A DNA stretch of 64,000 nt. Origin: Desulfurococcaceae archaeon AG1. GTDB lineage: Archaea > Thermoproteota > Thermoprotei_A > Sulfolobales > AG1. Below are positions 54,438 to 63,359 of this stretch, one piece after another. Every line of letters begins with the position of its first letter. The stretch's first letter is position 1. The position numbers were made by a program, and so were the translations under genes. The stretch covers positions 1 to 64,000 of the forward strand of contig BEWT01000004.1 in assembly GCA_003116855.1 (NCBI GenBank), in the 5' to 3' direction. The notes under the pieces are model-generated. The model was not told where the DNA came from, searched no databases, and worked only from the letters and a program-made list of their open reading frames with translations.

Positions 54438-55229
54438 ATGACTGAACTGGTCATAGGTCTTCCAAGGATCGAGAGGGCTGTTGATGTGTTGAGCGATTCT
54501 ATTGAGCTGCTTTTAGAGCAGTACAGGAGTATAGCCTTACCTCTTCCAAAAAGCCTCTGTGCAGACCTCGTAGTCGAGGGTATAGGTGGGAGTGAACAGA
54601 CCATCGAGAATATCTCGCTTAGATACTATAACCCCTCGCTCACGAGAATATGGTTGAGTATTATCAAAAAGATCCCTAGACTAGCTCTAGAATACCCAGA
54701 CTCAGAGATCATATGCTATGATGAGGATACAAGACGAGAAGAGCTTAGCGAGATGGGCTATAAACTGGTCTCCCTGCTTATAAAGACCAGGCTGAAGATC
54801 TATGGGAAGATAGATCCAGGCCCTTGGATAGAGTTCTTCAAACCAAAGACCAAGAGATCTGCAGAGATCCCCGGAACATCTGTGGTGATAGCAGATGGGT
54901 ATATGAGGTTCAGAGAGATCCTCAGCATAGCTAGATGGAAAAGGGCTGAGAAGCTTTGGAAACTAATACCAACACCGCTAGAGCTCTTAGCAATGATAGC
55001 GAAAGGCTATTTAGATGAGAAACACGCTGAAGACGCTGTGAGGTTCTCGGTGAGATATCTAGGGGATTATGTCGTGAGGAGTAAGGATCTCACAGAAGCC
55101 TACGAGAAGCTGTTAAACGATAAAGAATATCTAGATCTTCTGAGGAGAATAGATCCCAACATAGTCAAAGACATCGAACCCCAGGATCGTGAGGAATCTG
55201 TATACAGCGTGGATCGATACACAGGGTGA
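54438..55229 (+). CDS. Hypothetical protein, 263 residues
   Basis: No family recognised. The protein is largely helical with SLCADLVVEGIGGSEQTIENISLRYY in the middle, a GTSVVIADGYMRFREILSIARW region and a charged C-terminus. ATG at 54438 is taken because upstream residues lie over the divergent ferritin-like gene's own start; the open frame extends back to 54279. No membrane segment or signal is evident. Confidence 0.6.
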   Translation: MTELVIGLPRIERAVDVLSDSIELLLEQYRSIALPLPKSLCADLVVEGIGGSEQTIENISLRYYNPSLTRIWLSIIKKIPRLALEYPDSEIICYDEDTRREELSEMGYKLVSLLIKTRLKIYGKIDPGPWIEFFKPKTKRSAEIPGTSVVIADGYMRFREILSIARWKRAEKLWKLIPTPLELLAMIAKGYLDEKHAEDAVRFSVRYLGDYVVRSKDLTEAYEKLLNDKEYLDLLRRIDPNIVKDIEPQDREESVYSVDRYTG

Positions 55230-55302
55230 TGCTATGCGCCAACAGCTGTTTCCTAGTAGATATTGTTAAAATATGAGAAACCGGTTCTTCATCGATCAAA
55301 GG

Positions 55303-56172
55303 CTATGTAGTTGAAGCGCTGGTTGTTAGAAGATCAAAATATATCCTCATGCTCCTCGCATAGGCAGAGTTGCGGGATCTTATTGTGAATAGATGAATCC
55401 CTCTAGTCGGGTCCGTGAATATGTTATAGACTATCTCTTCATCAATCACTATAAAAGGAGCCTCTGCATATAGGCTCTCCCTGATCCTGAGTCTCTCGAG
55501 ATAGGATCCGAAACCACTGCTTTCATTCCCGCCAACCAGGTTGCTAGATCCTTCTATAAGGAGTTTTAGGTGTTTAGCTACTGGCGAGTCCTTGGGGACG
55601 GCGTATTCTATAACAACACCCCTGGCTAGAGCGTTGATCGCATGGATCATGAGATCTCTCCATGGAAACTTTATCGGAGCCTTGCTAATAGCTATAAGCA
55701 CCTCCTTAGAAGCCTTCTCCATATCTCTAGCCAGGCTTGACACGAGATCGTTGATGCTGCTTATTATAATTATCCCAGCCAGATCCAGCCTCTCAGCCTC
55801 CTCAGCAGCTCCTCTACCAAGGGAATCCCTGATCCTCCTGATACTCTGAACTACTAGCGAAGCCTTATCTTTAGCTTCTCTACACCTATCCTCAGCAATC
55901 TTCCAAGGCAGCGTCTCAGGATCTATTGCAGACACTATAAAGGGTTTTGAGGATGCCTTGAAAGCCATGCCCTTCGAGATCAGGGATCTAGCAACACTAT
56001 AGCACTTAGTCCTAGGTACACCAGAGACCTCTGCTAATCTCGAGATCCCCATGGGCCCTAGTATAGCTAGTGCTAGATAGATCCTTGCCTCGTACTCCGA
56101 GAGGGAGAAGAAGCTCTTTATAAGATTCAGCTCTTCTTCGCCAAGGATCTCTGTGATTCTGAGCAATTGCAC
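55303..56172 (-). CDS. TrmB-family transcriptional regulator
   Basis: 289 residues. The N-terminal winged helix (LSEYEARIYLALAILGPMGISRLAEVSGVPRTKCYSVARSLISKG, residues about 25-70) is the TrmB DNA-binding domain. The C-terminal half has the TrmB-type phospholipase-D-like sensor region. TrmB proteins regulate sugar transport and central metabolism in archaea. It is downstream of and on the same strand as a methylisocitrate lyase-like gene, so it may regulate that gene or the sugar importers; this is inference. GTG start. Confidence 0.85.
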   Translation of the reverse strand: MQLLRITEILGEEELNLIKSFFSLSEYEARIYLALAILGPMGISRLAEVSGVPRTKCYSVARSLISKGMAFKASSKPFIVSAIDPETLPWKIAEDRCREAKDKASLVVQSIRRIRDSLGRGAAEEAERLDLAGIIIISSINDLVSSLARDMEKASKEVLIAISKAPIKFPWRDLMIHAINALARGVVIEYAVPKDSPVAKHLKLLIEGSSNLVGGNESSGFGSYLERLRIRESLYAEAPFIVIDEEIVYNIFTDPTRGIHLFTIRSRNSAYARSMRIYFDLLTTSASTT

Positions 56173-56200
56173 TACCTTAGGTATATACTCCTTAAGGATC

Positions 56201-57115
56201 TTATATTTTTAACCCTGCAGATCGCTTTACTCTTTCCAACAACCCTCTAGCTATCGAATCAACCCTCCTATCCTCCTCCTCATAGCCATAGTAGTTTATT
56301 AAGCTATAGAATTCACTCCTACTCATCAAAAGATCTAGATGATCCCTCTGTGTACCCCTATCCCTTATAATCTCGAGAATCCTTTTGGAAGCCATCATAC
56401 TCGCCCTAAAAGTCGTCGCAGGGAATATAACTAACCTATACCCCATATCCCCCAGCTCCTTCACACTAAGCAGCGGTGATTTACCAAACTCTGTCATATT
56501 AGCCATGAGTGGTGCCCTAACCTCTTGAGCGAATCTCCTGAACTCCTCAGCACTCTCAAGAGCTTCTGGGAATATTATATCAGCCCCGGCTTCTACATAG
56601 ATCCTTGCTCTCTCTATAGCATCATCAATCCCAGTCACACCACGAGCATCTGTCCTAGCTATTATGAGGAAATCCTCGCTCCTCCTACTATTAACAGCCA
56701 TAACGATCTTTTTAACCATCTCCTCAACAGGGACCACCTCTTTTCCCGAGAGGTGACCGCACTTCTTAGGCATAACCTGATCCTCTATCTGTATAGCCGA
56801 GGCTCCCGCATCCTCGAGAACCCTCACAGCTCTTGAGACATTTATAGCCTCCCCAAATCCTGTGTCAGCATCGACTATGAGGGGTATGGAGATCTTCTCC
56901 GAGATATATTTGGTAAACATAGCAACCTCCGTGAGGGTTATGATCCCGAGGTCAGGCATTCCTAGAAGACCTGTAAGAGCAGCCCCACTTAGATAGACAG
57001 CCTTGAACCCCATCCTCTCGGCAAGCATAGCTATAGATGGAGCATAAACCCCGGGGACAGGTATTGTTTCCCCCGATGCTATAAGCTCTCTCAAAGTCCA
57101 TCTCAGTTTGGGCAA
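56201..57115 (-). CDS. prpB: Methylisocitrate lyase-like protein (isocitrate lyase/PEP mutase family)
   Basis: 304 residues. PrpB landmarks: PGVYAPSIAMLAERMGFKAVYLSGAAL, the metal-site VDADTGFG, and the catalytic KKCGH loop (IEDQVMPKKCGHLSG), all intact. It would cleave 2-methylisocitrate to pyruvate and succinate or a related 2-oxo-acid lyase reaction. No other methylcitrate-cycle genes are visible. TTG start with GGTGA upstream. Between the TrmB and lipA genes on the same strand. Confidence 0.88.
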   Translation of the reverse strand: MPKLRWTLRELIASGETIPVPGVYAPSIAMLAERMGFKAVYLSGAALTGLLGMPDLGIITLTEVAMFTKYISEKISIPLIVDADTGFGEAINVSRAVRVLEDAGASAIQIEDQVMPKKCGHLSGKEVVPVEEMVKKIVMAVNSRRSEDFLIIARTDARGVTGIDDAIERARIYVEAGADIIFPEALESAEEFRRFAQEVRAPLMANMTEFGKSPLLSVKELGDMGYRLVIFPATTFRASMMASKRILEIIRDRGTQRDHLDLLMSRSEFYSLINYYGYEEEDRRVDSIARGLLERVKRSAGLKI

Positions 57116-57152
57116 ATCTTCACCGAGACTATATGGCTAAGGGCATTTATAG

Positions 57153-58055
57153 CTATAGGCTTTTGAGGATCGCTTTAGCATAGGCTTCGGAAGCTCTATA
57201 GCTGCTCCTAACCAGAGGGCCTGAGGCTACATATCTAAACCCCAGCCTGTATGCCTCGACCCTCAGTTTCTCGAAATCTTCTGGCGGTACATATCTAGCC
57301 ACTGGTATGTTTCTGGGGCTGCTGGTCGGTCTTAGATACTGCCCGATTGTGACTATATCCACCTCAGCCTCCCTAAGATCCCTGAGTGTCTCCAGAACCT
57401 CTTCGAAGCTCTCTCCAAATCCCAGTATTATTGATGATTTGGTCAGGATCTTTCTCCCCTTAATCCTAGCGATCTCTTTAAAACTCCTCAGAACCTCCAG
57501 GGATCTCTCATAACTAGCCCTCATATCCCTCACAATAGGTGTAAGCCTCCTAACAGTCTCTATATTATGCCCCAGAACCTCTGCACCTGAGTTGACAACA
57601 ATCTCTATAGCTTCTCTCTTACCACCCATATCGCATAGGAGGAGCTCGACTATTGTTGATGGAGATCTTCTCTTAATCTCTGCCACAGCCCTCGCCATGT
57701 GGGAGGCGCCTCCGTCTGCAAGATCGTCTCTGCAAAACATGGTGAGCACCGCATAGTCGAGCCCTAGGTATTGGATAGCCATAGCCACCTTATACGGTTC
57801 TGAAGGATCCACCCAGCCTCTGGGGTTGCTTGTCTTAACAGAGCAGAATCTACATGACCTTGTACAGGTCTCTCCAAGGAGCATGAATGTAGCTGTAGCA
57901 TCGTTCCAGCACTCATATATATTGGGGCATCTGGCTTCTTCACATACTGTCGAGAGTCCAAGGCTTCTTAAGATATATTTAACGTCTTCGAAACCCTCGA
58001 GTCTCAGTGCTTTCACCTTTATCCATTCTGGGATTGGGGATCCGGGGCTAGTCAT
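57153..58055 (-). CDS. lipA: Lipoyl synthase
   Basis: 300 residues. The two iron-sulfur clusters are evident: Cys38/43/49 (CEEARCPNIYEC) for the auxiliary cluster and Cys64/68/71 (CTRSCRFC) for the radical SAM cluster. The C-terminal Arg-Ser-Ser-Tyr-Arg that ligates the auxiliary cluster is present (LVRSSYRASE). It inserts two sulfurs into octanoyl groups. ATG at 58055 follows GGAGGT and overlaps the preceding HTH gene by four bases, so it is in an operon with lipB. Confidence 0.96.
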   Translation of the reverse strand: MTSPGSPIPEWIKVKALRLEGFEDVKYILRSLGLSTVCEEARCPNIYECWNDATATFMLLGETCTRSCRFCSVKTSNPRGWVDPSEPYKVAMAIQYLGLDYAVLTMFCRDDLADGGASHMARAVAEIKRRSPSTIVELLLCDMGGKREAIEIVVNSGAEVLGHNIETVRRLTPIVRDMRASYERSLEVLRSFKEIARIKGRKILTKSSIILGFGESFEEVLETLRDLREAEVDIVTIGQYLRPTSSPRNIPVARYVPPEDFEKLRVEAYRLGFRYVASGPLVRSSYRASEAYAKAILKSL

Positions 58056-58735
58056 GCTAGCCTTACCTCCTTACCCTTATCAACATAGGCTATCCCCTCG
58101 GAGATCATTGCTTCTACAAGGATCTTCTCCTTAGCTGAGAGGCTATTAATATCCTCAACCCTTATCGGCATCCTTGATAACAAAGCCTCATAGAAAGCCT
58201 TATCGGCTACAAAGTCCCCAACGATCACGGCGTACCCCTTATCCACATAGTACTCAAGACTACCCATAGACTTAGAAGCCTCCCTCCTAGCCTCTGATAT
58301 TGTCATCACCTTCTCCTGCGACAATCTATCGAGGAAAGGATCCCCTCGCCCTCTCAAAACACCCCCAGATCCTTGGAGAGCCTTTACAAAGACCCTTAGC
58401 TCCGAAACCTCCTTCTCAAGTCTTGAAAGATTCTCGAGAACATCCTCCAATGTTTTCTCAAGCTCCGAAACCCTGTCCTTGAGATCCTCGATCTCCCTTT
58501 TAAGCCCGGGCTCCTGCGGTGCTGGGATCTCGCCAGCCCCGGGCTCTCTAGCCGCATAGCCCCTCGCAACATAGCCCTTGCTAGTCCTAACAACCAATCC
58601 CCTCTCTCTAAGCCTGAGCAATGAATACCTAACAGTAACAATGCTAAAGCCAAGACCGTCAGCTATCTCTCTAGGCTTTGAGTAGGGATGCTTCTTGAGA
58701 TACGAGAGCACTAGGGAGTCGATAGAGCTGCCCAA
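58052..58735 (-). CDS. HTH protein with coiled coil in lipoate operon
   Basis: About 227 residues. The N-terminal winged helix (VLSYLKKHPYSKPREIADGLGFSIVTVRYSLLRLRERG) is followed by a long Leu/Glu/Lys coiled coil (about 85-135) and a C-terminal helical region with EARREASKSMGSLEYYVDKGYAVIVGDFVADKAFYEALLSRM. The start is uncertain; TTG at 58735 fits the domain. It sits between lipB and lipA. A regulator of lipoylation or an unrelated protein is possible; I know no family that matches the whole. Confidence 0.7.
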   Translation of the reverse strand: MGSSIDSLVLSYLKKHPYSKPREIADGLGFSIVTVRYSLLRLRERGLVVRTSKGYVARGYAAREPGAGEIPAPQEPGLKREIEDLKDRVSELEKTLEDVLENLSRLEKEVSELRVFVKALQGSGGVLRGRGDPFLDRLSQEKVMTISEARREASKSMGSLEYYVDKGYAVIVGDFVADKAFYEALLSRMPIRVEDINSLSAKEKILVEAMISEGIAYVDKGKEVRLA

Positions 58736-58794
58736 GAAGCAACATACCAGAATAATATACGAAAGCACTATTAAAAACAAACACTAAACTGCTA

Positions 58795-59493
58795 TTAGGA
58801 TAAGATCTTAGAGGCTCTAATAAGCTGTCTATAGGTGTTTATAATAGTATCGATCCCTGCGTCTCCTACTAGATCAACCATAACACCTCTATCTCTCAGA
58901 GCGTATGTCAGTTCTTCGAATAGTTCTTTAGCATATCCTTTGAGATCTATATCTGTCTTAACGATATCCGACACATTTACCATGATCCCCTGCCCCAGAT
59001 TACATGGATCTATGTTGTTGAAGTAGCTCAGATCGGTTTTTACATTGACAGCAAAGCCGTGATACGTGATCCAGCCCTTAACAGCTATCCCAATAGATGC
59101 AACCTTCTTCCCCCCATACCACACACCTGAGAAACCCTCAACCCGGGAGGCTTCTATGCCAAGCCTTTTCAGAGATCTTATTATCACCTCCTCAAGCAGC
59201 CTTATATACCCAACAACGGTAAGCCCTCTCGAACTAAGATCTATTATAGGGTATCCAACAAGCTGACCAGGACCGTGGTATGTAGCATAACCACCCCTCT
59301 CAACCCTATATACAGGGACTCCCCTTGGATCGTAAACCACGCCCCCCTTCCTACCAAGCGTATACACGTGATCATGCTCCATGAGAAGCACAAGATCGCC
59401 CACATCCCCCTTAGCCCTAGCCTCAACAAGCCCTAGCTGGAGTCTATAGGCATACTCATAACCAACCCTGCCAAGCCAAAAGCCAACCAGCAT
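58795..59493 (-). CDS. lipB: Octanoyltransferase
   Basis: About 232 residues with LipB motifs: LLMEHDHVYTLGRKG, VERGGYATYHGPGQLVGYPI, GGKKVASIGIAVKGWITYHGFAVNV with the catalytic Lys130, and IDPCNLGQGIMVNVS with the thioester Cys164. It moves an octanoyl group from acyl carrier or coenzyme A to the lipoyl domains of E2 or GcvH. ATG at 59493 with AGGTG upstream. First gene of the lipB-HTH-lipA-prpB-trmB strand block. Confidence 0.94.
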   Translation of the reverse strand: MLVGFWLGRVGYEYAYRLQLGLVEARAKGDVGDLVLLMEHDHVYTLGRKGGVVYDPRGVPVYRVERGGYATYHGPGQLVGYPIIDLSSRGLTVVGYIRLLEEVIIRSLKRLGIEASRVEGFSGVWYGGKKVASIGIAVKGWITYHGFAVNVKTDLSYFNNIDPCNLGQGIMVNVSDIVKTDIDLKGYAKELFEELTYALRDRGVMVDLVGDAGIDTIINTYRQLIRASKILS

Positions 59494-59502
59494 AGGGAGC
59501 AC

Positions 59503-59949
59503 CTAATTAAATATTATAAAGCCGATATACGTTCAAATATATCTGTAGATAATCAATCATAGGCTAGGATCACTATTCTTGTCAAAATATAACTACAGGA
59601 CTTGATATGCTCCCATACCTTAAACAGAGGCTCGAGACACAGATCTTTGTAATCGATATAGCCTTAGGCTATAATGATAAAGCCTTGAGAAGAAAAGATC
59701 ATGAATGCTCACCATGAGGGTATTAATATCGATTCCGATTTCCGAAGTATAGAGGTTCTTAAAATAGAGTTTAGGCAAACAAGCTTGGGTTTAGCCTCTG
59801 AGGTTTATTCATTGCATTAACTCCTTAGAAATGCTGCCCTTGAGTGTCGAATGTAGGCTTAAACGTGTAGGTTGTTACTGTGCTATTATATGTTAGGCTA
59901 TTATATATTAGTTTATTAATTTATAAGGATAGCTGACAATAGGGATTGT
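59503..59949. other. Intergenic stretch, 447 bases, with tandem repeat
   Basis: No open frame of note. A near-perfect 15-base tandem repeat (GCTATTATATGTTAG then GCTATTATATATTAG, 59882-59911, one mismatch) lies about 40-70 bases before the gene at 59950, and TTTATAAG near 59919 is a likely TATA box. The repeat may be an operator. The remainder is AT-rich and featureless. Confidence 0.4.
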
Positions 59950-60981
59950 TTGACGATGCGTAATATTGTGTGGATTGATAAGAGGTATCCTGTAGACTCT
60001 ATTCAAATATATTTTGCTGCGTCTCTTGAGCTTCAAGAGGAGCTTACTAACTATGGGTTTCGAATTCCTAGGAGTATCGACGGTAAAATAGAGACTCCTA
60101 TACCTATAATATATGGTGATTTCAAGGGTTGGATTAAACAGCGCGAGCCAATAACCATTGAGAGGCTCATACCCCCTGAGTGGCTAGGGCTAAAGCTTCA
60201 AGATTTGGGATGGGAGGAGACTGGGTATAAAGGTAGAAGAGCATTCCACATTCCTGCCGAAGAGGTTTATGTTGATATTGGTTATGATGGTGAAGGCAAT
60301 ATATATTTAAAGTTAGATGCTAAGGGATATCATCTAGAACGTGTGTCGATTCGCGGCGTAAACCCTGAAAAGTGGAATAACTGGGCTATGTTTTATATTA
60401 ATGCCAAATACTATGATGAGCTCTTAAACCTATTAAAAGATCTCGTTGGAGCCTCGTCAGTCCCTATATCTACTATACAAGTGGGGCGTGAAGTTCTCCA
60501 GGGCGGTAAGGAAATAACCTTCTATGCGTACACCCCTAAGAGGAAGGATGTCGGGATCCCTATAACAGGTTTCAGTCTATGCCTCGGCTGTTTCTCCCTA
60601 GCATTAGCATATTTTAAAGCTAAGTCTAGAGAAAACGGTGTTTCACCAGATGTTATGGATAGGGTGAGACTTAGGTTAGATTACGATCCGTCGATAAAAA
60701 CAGGATTAAAGGTCGGTGTAGCCAAGATTATTGGAAAGAGCCCACAGATAATGTTTAAATTAGCCTCCAACACTCCGAAACAGATCCGAGGTATACTTAA
60801 AGACTTTGTGAAGGGTAAGGCTAGGGGTAGACTTTCTTACTGTGATCATAGGGATAAGACCCAGCTTATAGTTATTAATGGGAGGCTCCTTTATACTGCT
60901 CTGAGCACTGCTAAACAATATCTAAGTAGATTGCCTAGTGACGATGACCATGCGAGAATGCTTGAGAAATCAAGGAAATAG
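59950..60981 (+). CDS. Unknown protein convergent with a DNA methyltransferase
   Basis: 343 residues, no family recognised with confidence. It begins MTMRNIVWIDKRYPVDSIQIYF, has a VYVDIGYDGEGNIYLKLDAKG block that resembles a homing-nuclease or other nuclease strand region, and a Lys/Arg-rich second half (LKVGVAKIIGKSPQIMFKLA and GILKDFVKGKARGRLSY). ATG/GTG-type start near 59950-59956. Its stop abuts the stop of the methyltransferase gene on the other strand. A restriction or other nuclease partner is an attractive guess but unproven. Confidence 0.6.
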   Translation: MTMRNIVWIDKRYPVDSIQIYFAASLELQEELTNYGFRIPRSIDGKIETPIPIIYGDFKGWIKQREPITIERLIPPEWLGLKLQDLGWEETGYKGRRAFHIPAEEVYVDIGYDGEGNIYLKLDAKGYHLERVSIRGVNPEKWNNWAMFYINAKYYDELLNLLKDLVGASSVPISTIQVGREVLQGGKEITFYAYTPKRKDVGIPITGFSLCLGCFSLALAYFKAKSRENGVSPDVMDRVRLRLDYDPSIKTGLKVGVAKIIGKSPQIMFKLASNTPKQIRGILKDFVKGKARGRLSYCDHRDKTQLIVINGRLLYTALSTAKQYLSRLPSDDDHARMLEKSRK

Positions 60982-61896
60982 CTAGACTTTTTCTTTAGAC
61001 TTCTTCCTCTCCTGGAGCATCCTATCTATCTCTTCCCTAAGCTTTGTCCTAAGCTTTCTCGCATCGTCTCTAACTATGAATTCCACCCTATCCTCCTCTC
61101 CCTCCAGGAAGCTTACTAATGTTTTCGTCCCACCTATCCTCTCCTCTATCGCATCTTTTAACTCCACGTCTATCTCATACCCTACACAGTTCCTCTGCAG
61201 CCTTCTTGCCACGGCACATGTCGTCCCTGTTCCGAGGAAGGGGTCTAGAACGGTTTCCCTCCAATAGCTATAGAGGTATATGAGTCTTTCGACGAGCTCT
61301 TCAGGGAATACTGCTGTGTATTTACTCCACTTCTCGCTGGGTAGCACGTTCGTTATATCCCATACGGAGAGATACCACTTTTCTCTTTGGAATCTACCTA
61401 TATCGATCTTGCTTTTCTCAACCACGGCCTGGGGTATTTTCTTTCTATCAAACTCCCCCGGTTTTCTGAATATCACTATCTCCTCGTATATATTATCAGG
61501 ATAATAATACATAGGATATGGATGTTGTATGAGCACACCGCTCCTCCTACTAATCCTAATATAACCTTCGGGCTTACGCCAAATAATCCTCTCCTGATAC
61601 TCAAAACCTAGAGAGAGCATTATGCGTATAAGATCTGGGACAATAGGATAGAGCACGCCATCGATCCTAACATCCTGTGTAACGAAGCACGCAACCCTAC
61701 CAGGACTAAGAACCCTGTAGATCTCTCTACCAACATTCCTAAGCAGCTCTAGGAACTCATCATAACTCTTAAAAAGCCCTGGGAAGTCGAAAGGAGCATT
61801 ATAATATGGCGGTGAAGTGACAACCAAGTGGACAGAGTTATCAGAAAGCTCTATCATTCTCCTCGAATCACCGAAAATAACCCTAATGAAAACCAT
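60982..61896 (-). CDS. DNA methyltransferase (N4-cytosine/N6-adenine, beta-type order)
   Basis: About 304 residues. TSPPYYN (catalytic motif IV) precedes the SAM-binding DPFLGTGTTCAVA (motif I), the permuted beta-class order. HLVVTSPPYYNAPFDF sits near residue 26-40 and the motif I block near 220. It methylates DNA at the amino group of cytosine or adenine; the target sequence is not predictable. The unknown gene convergent with it may be a partner. ATG at 61896 follows GGTGTGAGG. Confidence 0.88.
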   Translation of the reverse strand: MVFIRVIFGDSRRMIELSDNSVHLVVTSPPYYNAPFDFPGLFKSYDEFLELLRNVGREIYRVLSPGRVACFVTQDVRIDGVLYPIVPDLIRIMLSLGFEYQERIIWRKPEGYIRISRRSGVLIQHPYPMYYYPDNIYEEIVIFRKPGEFDRKKIPQAVVEKSKIDIGRFQREKWYLSVWDITNVLPSEKWSKYTAVFPEELVERLIYLYSYWRETVLDPFLGTGTTCAVARRLQRNCVGYEIDVELKDAIEERIGGTKTLVSFLEGEEDRVEFIVRDDARKLRTKLREEIDRMLQERKKSKEKV

Positions 61897-62079
61897 CCTC
61901 ACACCCTATATCTCACCCTAAAATAGACTAATAACACCCATCTCTCCTTACCAGACCTCTCACAAATACTCCAAAGCCCCTCCACAGATACGATCTATCT
62001 TTATAGCTAAATATAGTAACAGTAACACCTGATCTAATAATAACCCTTATAGCTCTTCTTAGAATAATAACCAAGCAAG

Positions 62080-62114
62080 GATCCCAGGATATATATTCCA
62101 ATCCTTCTGGGATC
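62080..62114 (-). repeat. Hairpin downstream of macrodomain gene
   Basis: GATCCCAG (62080-62087) and CTGGGATC (62107-62114) form a perfect 8-bp stem, with AGGAT/ATCCT extending it inside. It lies 28 bases beyond the stop of the macrodomain gene (minus strand) and upstream of the methyltransferase. It could be a transcription end or mRNA-stability element. The surrounding 61897-62142 holds nothing else recognised. Confidence 0.45.
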
Positions 62115-62142
62115 TAAATGTATTAGATTTTAGTATAATAAG

Positions 62143-62688
62143 TTATGCTATGCTTCTTAGGATCTTTTCGAAAACCTCTTCAAACGTTCTGTAGGCTTCG
62201 TCTCCATAGAGACATACTATTACTCTCTTTAATGATCTATAGTTATAGTTCTTAAGCACATTAGCCATGATCTCTGCAGCTCTCCTATATGGATAACCAT
62301 AGATCCCTGTAGATATTGCTGGAAGAGCTATTGATCCGAGGCCTAGCTCTTCAGCCTTATCGAGCGAGGATCTTATAGCGGATGCTAGTTTTTCATCGCC
62401 CCTCTCTTCCCCGTATCTTGGACCGACAGCATGGATTACATATCTAGCTTTAAGCCTACCAGCAGATGTTACCGCAACTCCCCCTACCGGGACTGGGCCG
62501 TGTTCTCTCACATATTTTCTACTCTCCTCCTGGATAACCTCGCCTCCTTTTCTCACTATGGCTAGTGCTACTCCGCCTCCGTGTTCTAGATAGGGGTTGG
62601 CTGCGTTAACTATAGCGTCTGCCTCGATCTCTGTTATATCGCCTTTAATAACATGGATCTCTGTATCTCCAACCCTATAGGTTTTCAA
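62143..62688 (-). CDS. Macrodomain protein (ADP-ribose-binding/hydrolase type)
   Basis: 181 residues: one macrodomain, [33 protein letters not shown], then [20 protein letters not shown], and [27 protein letters not shown]. Asn in AIVNAANP and the glycine loops bind ADP-ribose. Close to the archaeal Af1521 type, which removes ADP-ribose or reads ADP-ribosylated proteins; may process O-acetyl-ADP-ribose. ATG start. Short gap to the next gene on the same strand. Confidence 0.93.
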   Translation of the reverse strand: MKTYRVGDTEIHVIKGDITEIEADAIVNAANPYLEHGGGVALAIVRKGGEVIQEESRKYVREHGPVPVGGVAVTSAGRLKARYVIHAVGPRYGEERGDEKLASAIRSSLDKAEELGLGSIALPAISTGIYGYPYRRAAEIMANVLKNYNYRSLKRVIVCLYGDEAYRTFEEVFEKILRSIA

Positions 62689-62769
62689 AACACCCCCGGA
62701 GTAGGTTTTGCCCAGGAGTTGATATTCATAGCCCTTCTGATCTCTCGGTATCGTGACCCGTATGGATAG

Positions 62770-63282
62770 CTATGCACATATATTTATAGGGATCTCTATG
62801 CCTTTGAATGGGAAGCTTCTGTAAAGTCTGTTGAGAGCCTCTCTCGGTATTCTTTCACGAGGATCTGGTGGTCCCTCAACTACTTTGAAGACCGGGTTGG
62901 CTTCGAAGCACGGGGCTAGGGTTAGTTTGGAGATCCACTTGGGGTTGGATCTGGCTATTCTTGAGAGGAGCCTCCATATCTCGAGGGCTAGCTGTCCACT
63001 GGTTATCGGGATCTTTATCTCGGTGTCTATTAGATCCTTTTTCAAAACCTCATCAACAGCATATCTATACCCCCTCTCCCTAGCCTCGAGCCATATGTAA
63101 TATATATAGGTATTTATCGCCTTAACCTTCTCCGGGTGAGCCATAAACCTATAGAGGGAGATATTCCCCCTATACTCCCTAACCCTCCCCTCAATTATCT
63201 CTCTAGCGAGCAACGCTGATCTCCAGAGAATGTTAAGCCTAGCATGATCAATGTGCTTAGGATGCACACTCCAGAGTATCAT
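62770..63282 (-). CDS. Pyrimidine-dimer DNA glycosylase-like protein (Pyr_excise family)
   Basis: 170 residues. It begins MILWSVHPKHIDHARLNILWRSALLAREII, resembling the N-terminus of T4 endonuclease V-type family members (LWSLHPxxLDxxxLxxLWREALLA). The rest includes YRFMAHPEKVKAINTYIYYIW. The family excises UV-induced pyrimidine dimers; some members have unknown roles. An N-terminal catalytic Thr, as in T4 endonuclease V, is not seen here because Met-Ile precedes Leu, so activity is unsure. Probably expressed with the adjacent macrodomain gene. Confidence 0.75.
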   Translation of the reverse strand: MILWSVHPKHIDHARLNILWRSALLAREIIEGRVREYRGNISLYRFMAHPEKVKAINTYIYYIWLEARERGYRYAVDEVLKKDLIDTEIKIPITSGQLALEIWRLLSRIARSNPKWISKLTLAPCFEANPVFKVVEGPPDPRERIPREALNRLYRSFPFKGIEIPINICA

Positions 63283-63359
63283 AACAGGTATCCACTATGC
63301 TATAGATATGGGTAGCTAAAAATAGATAGTCATGCACAAAGCCTAGCTCACCAAGATCC

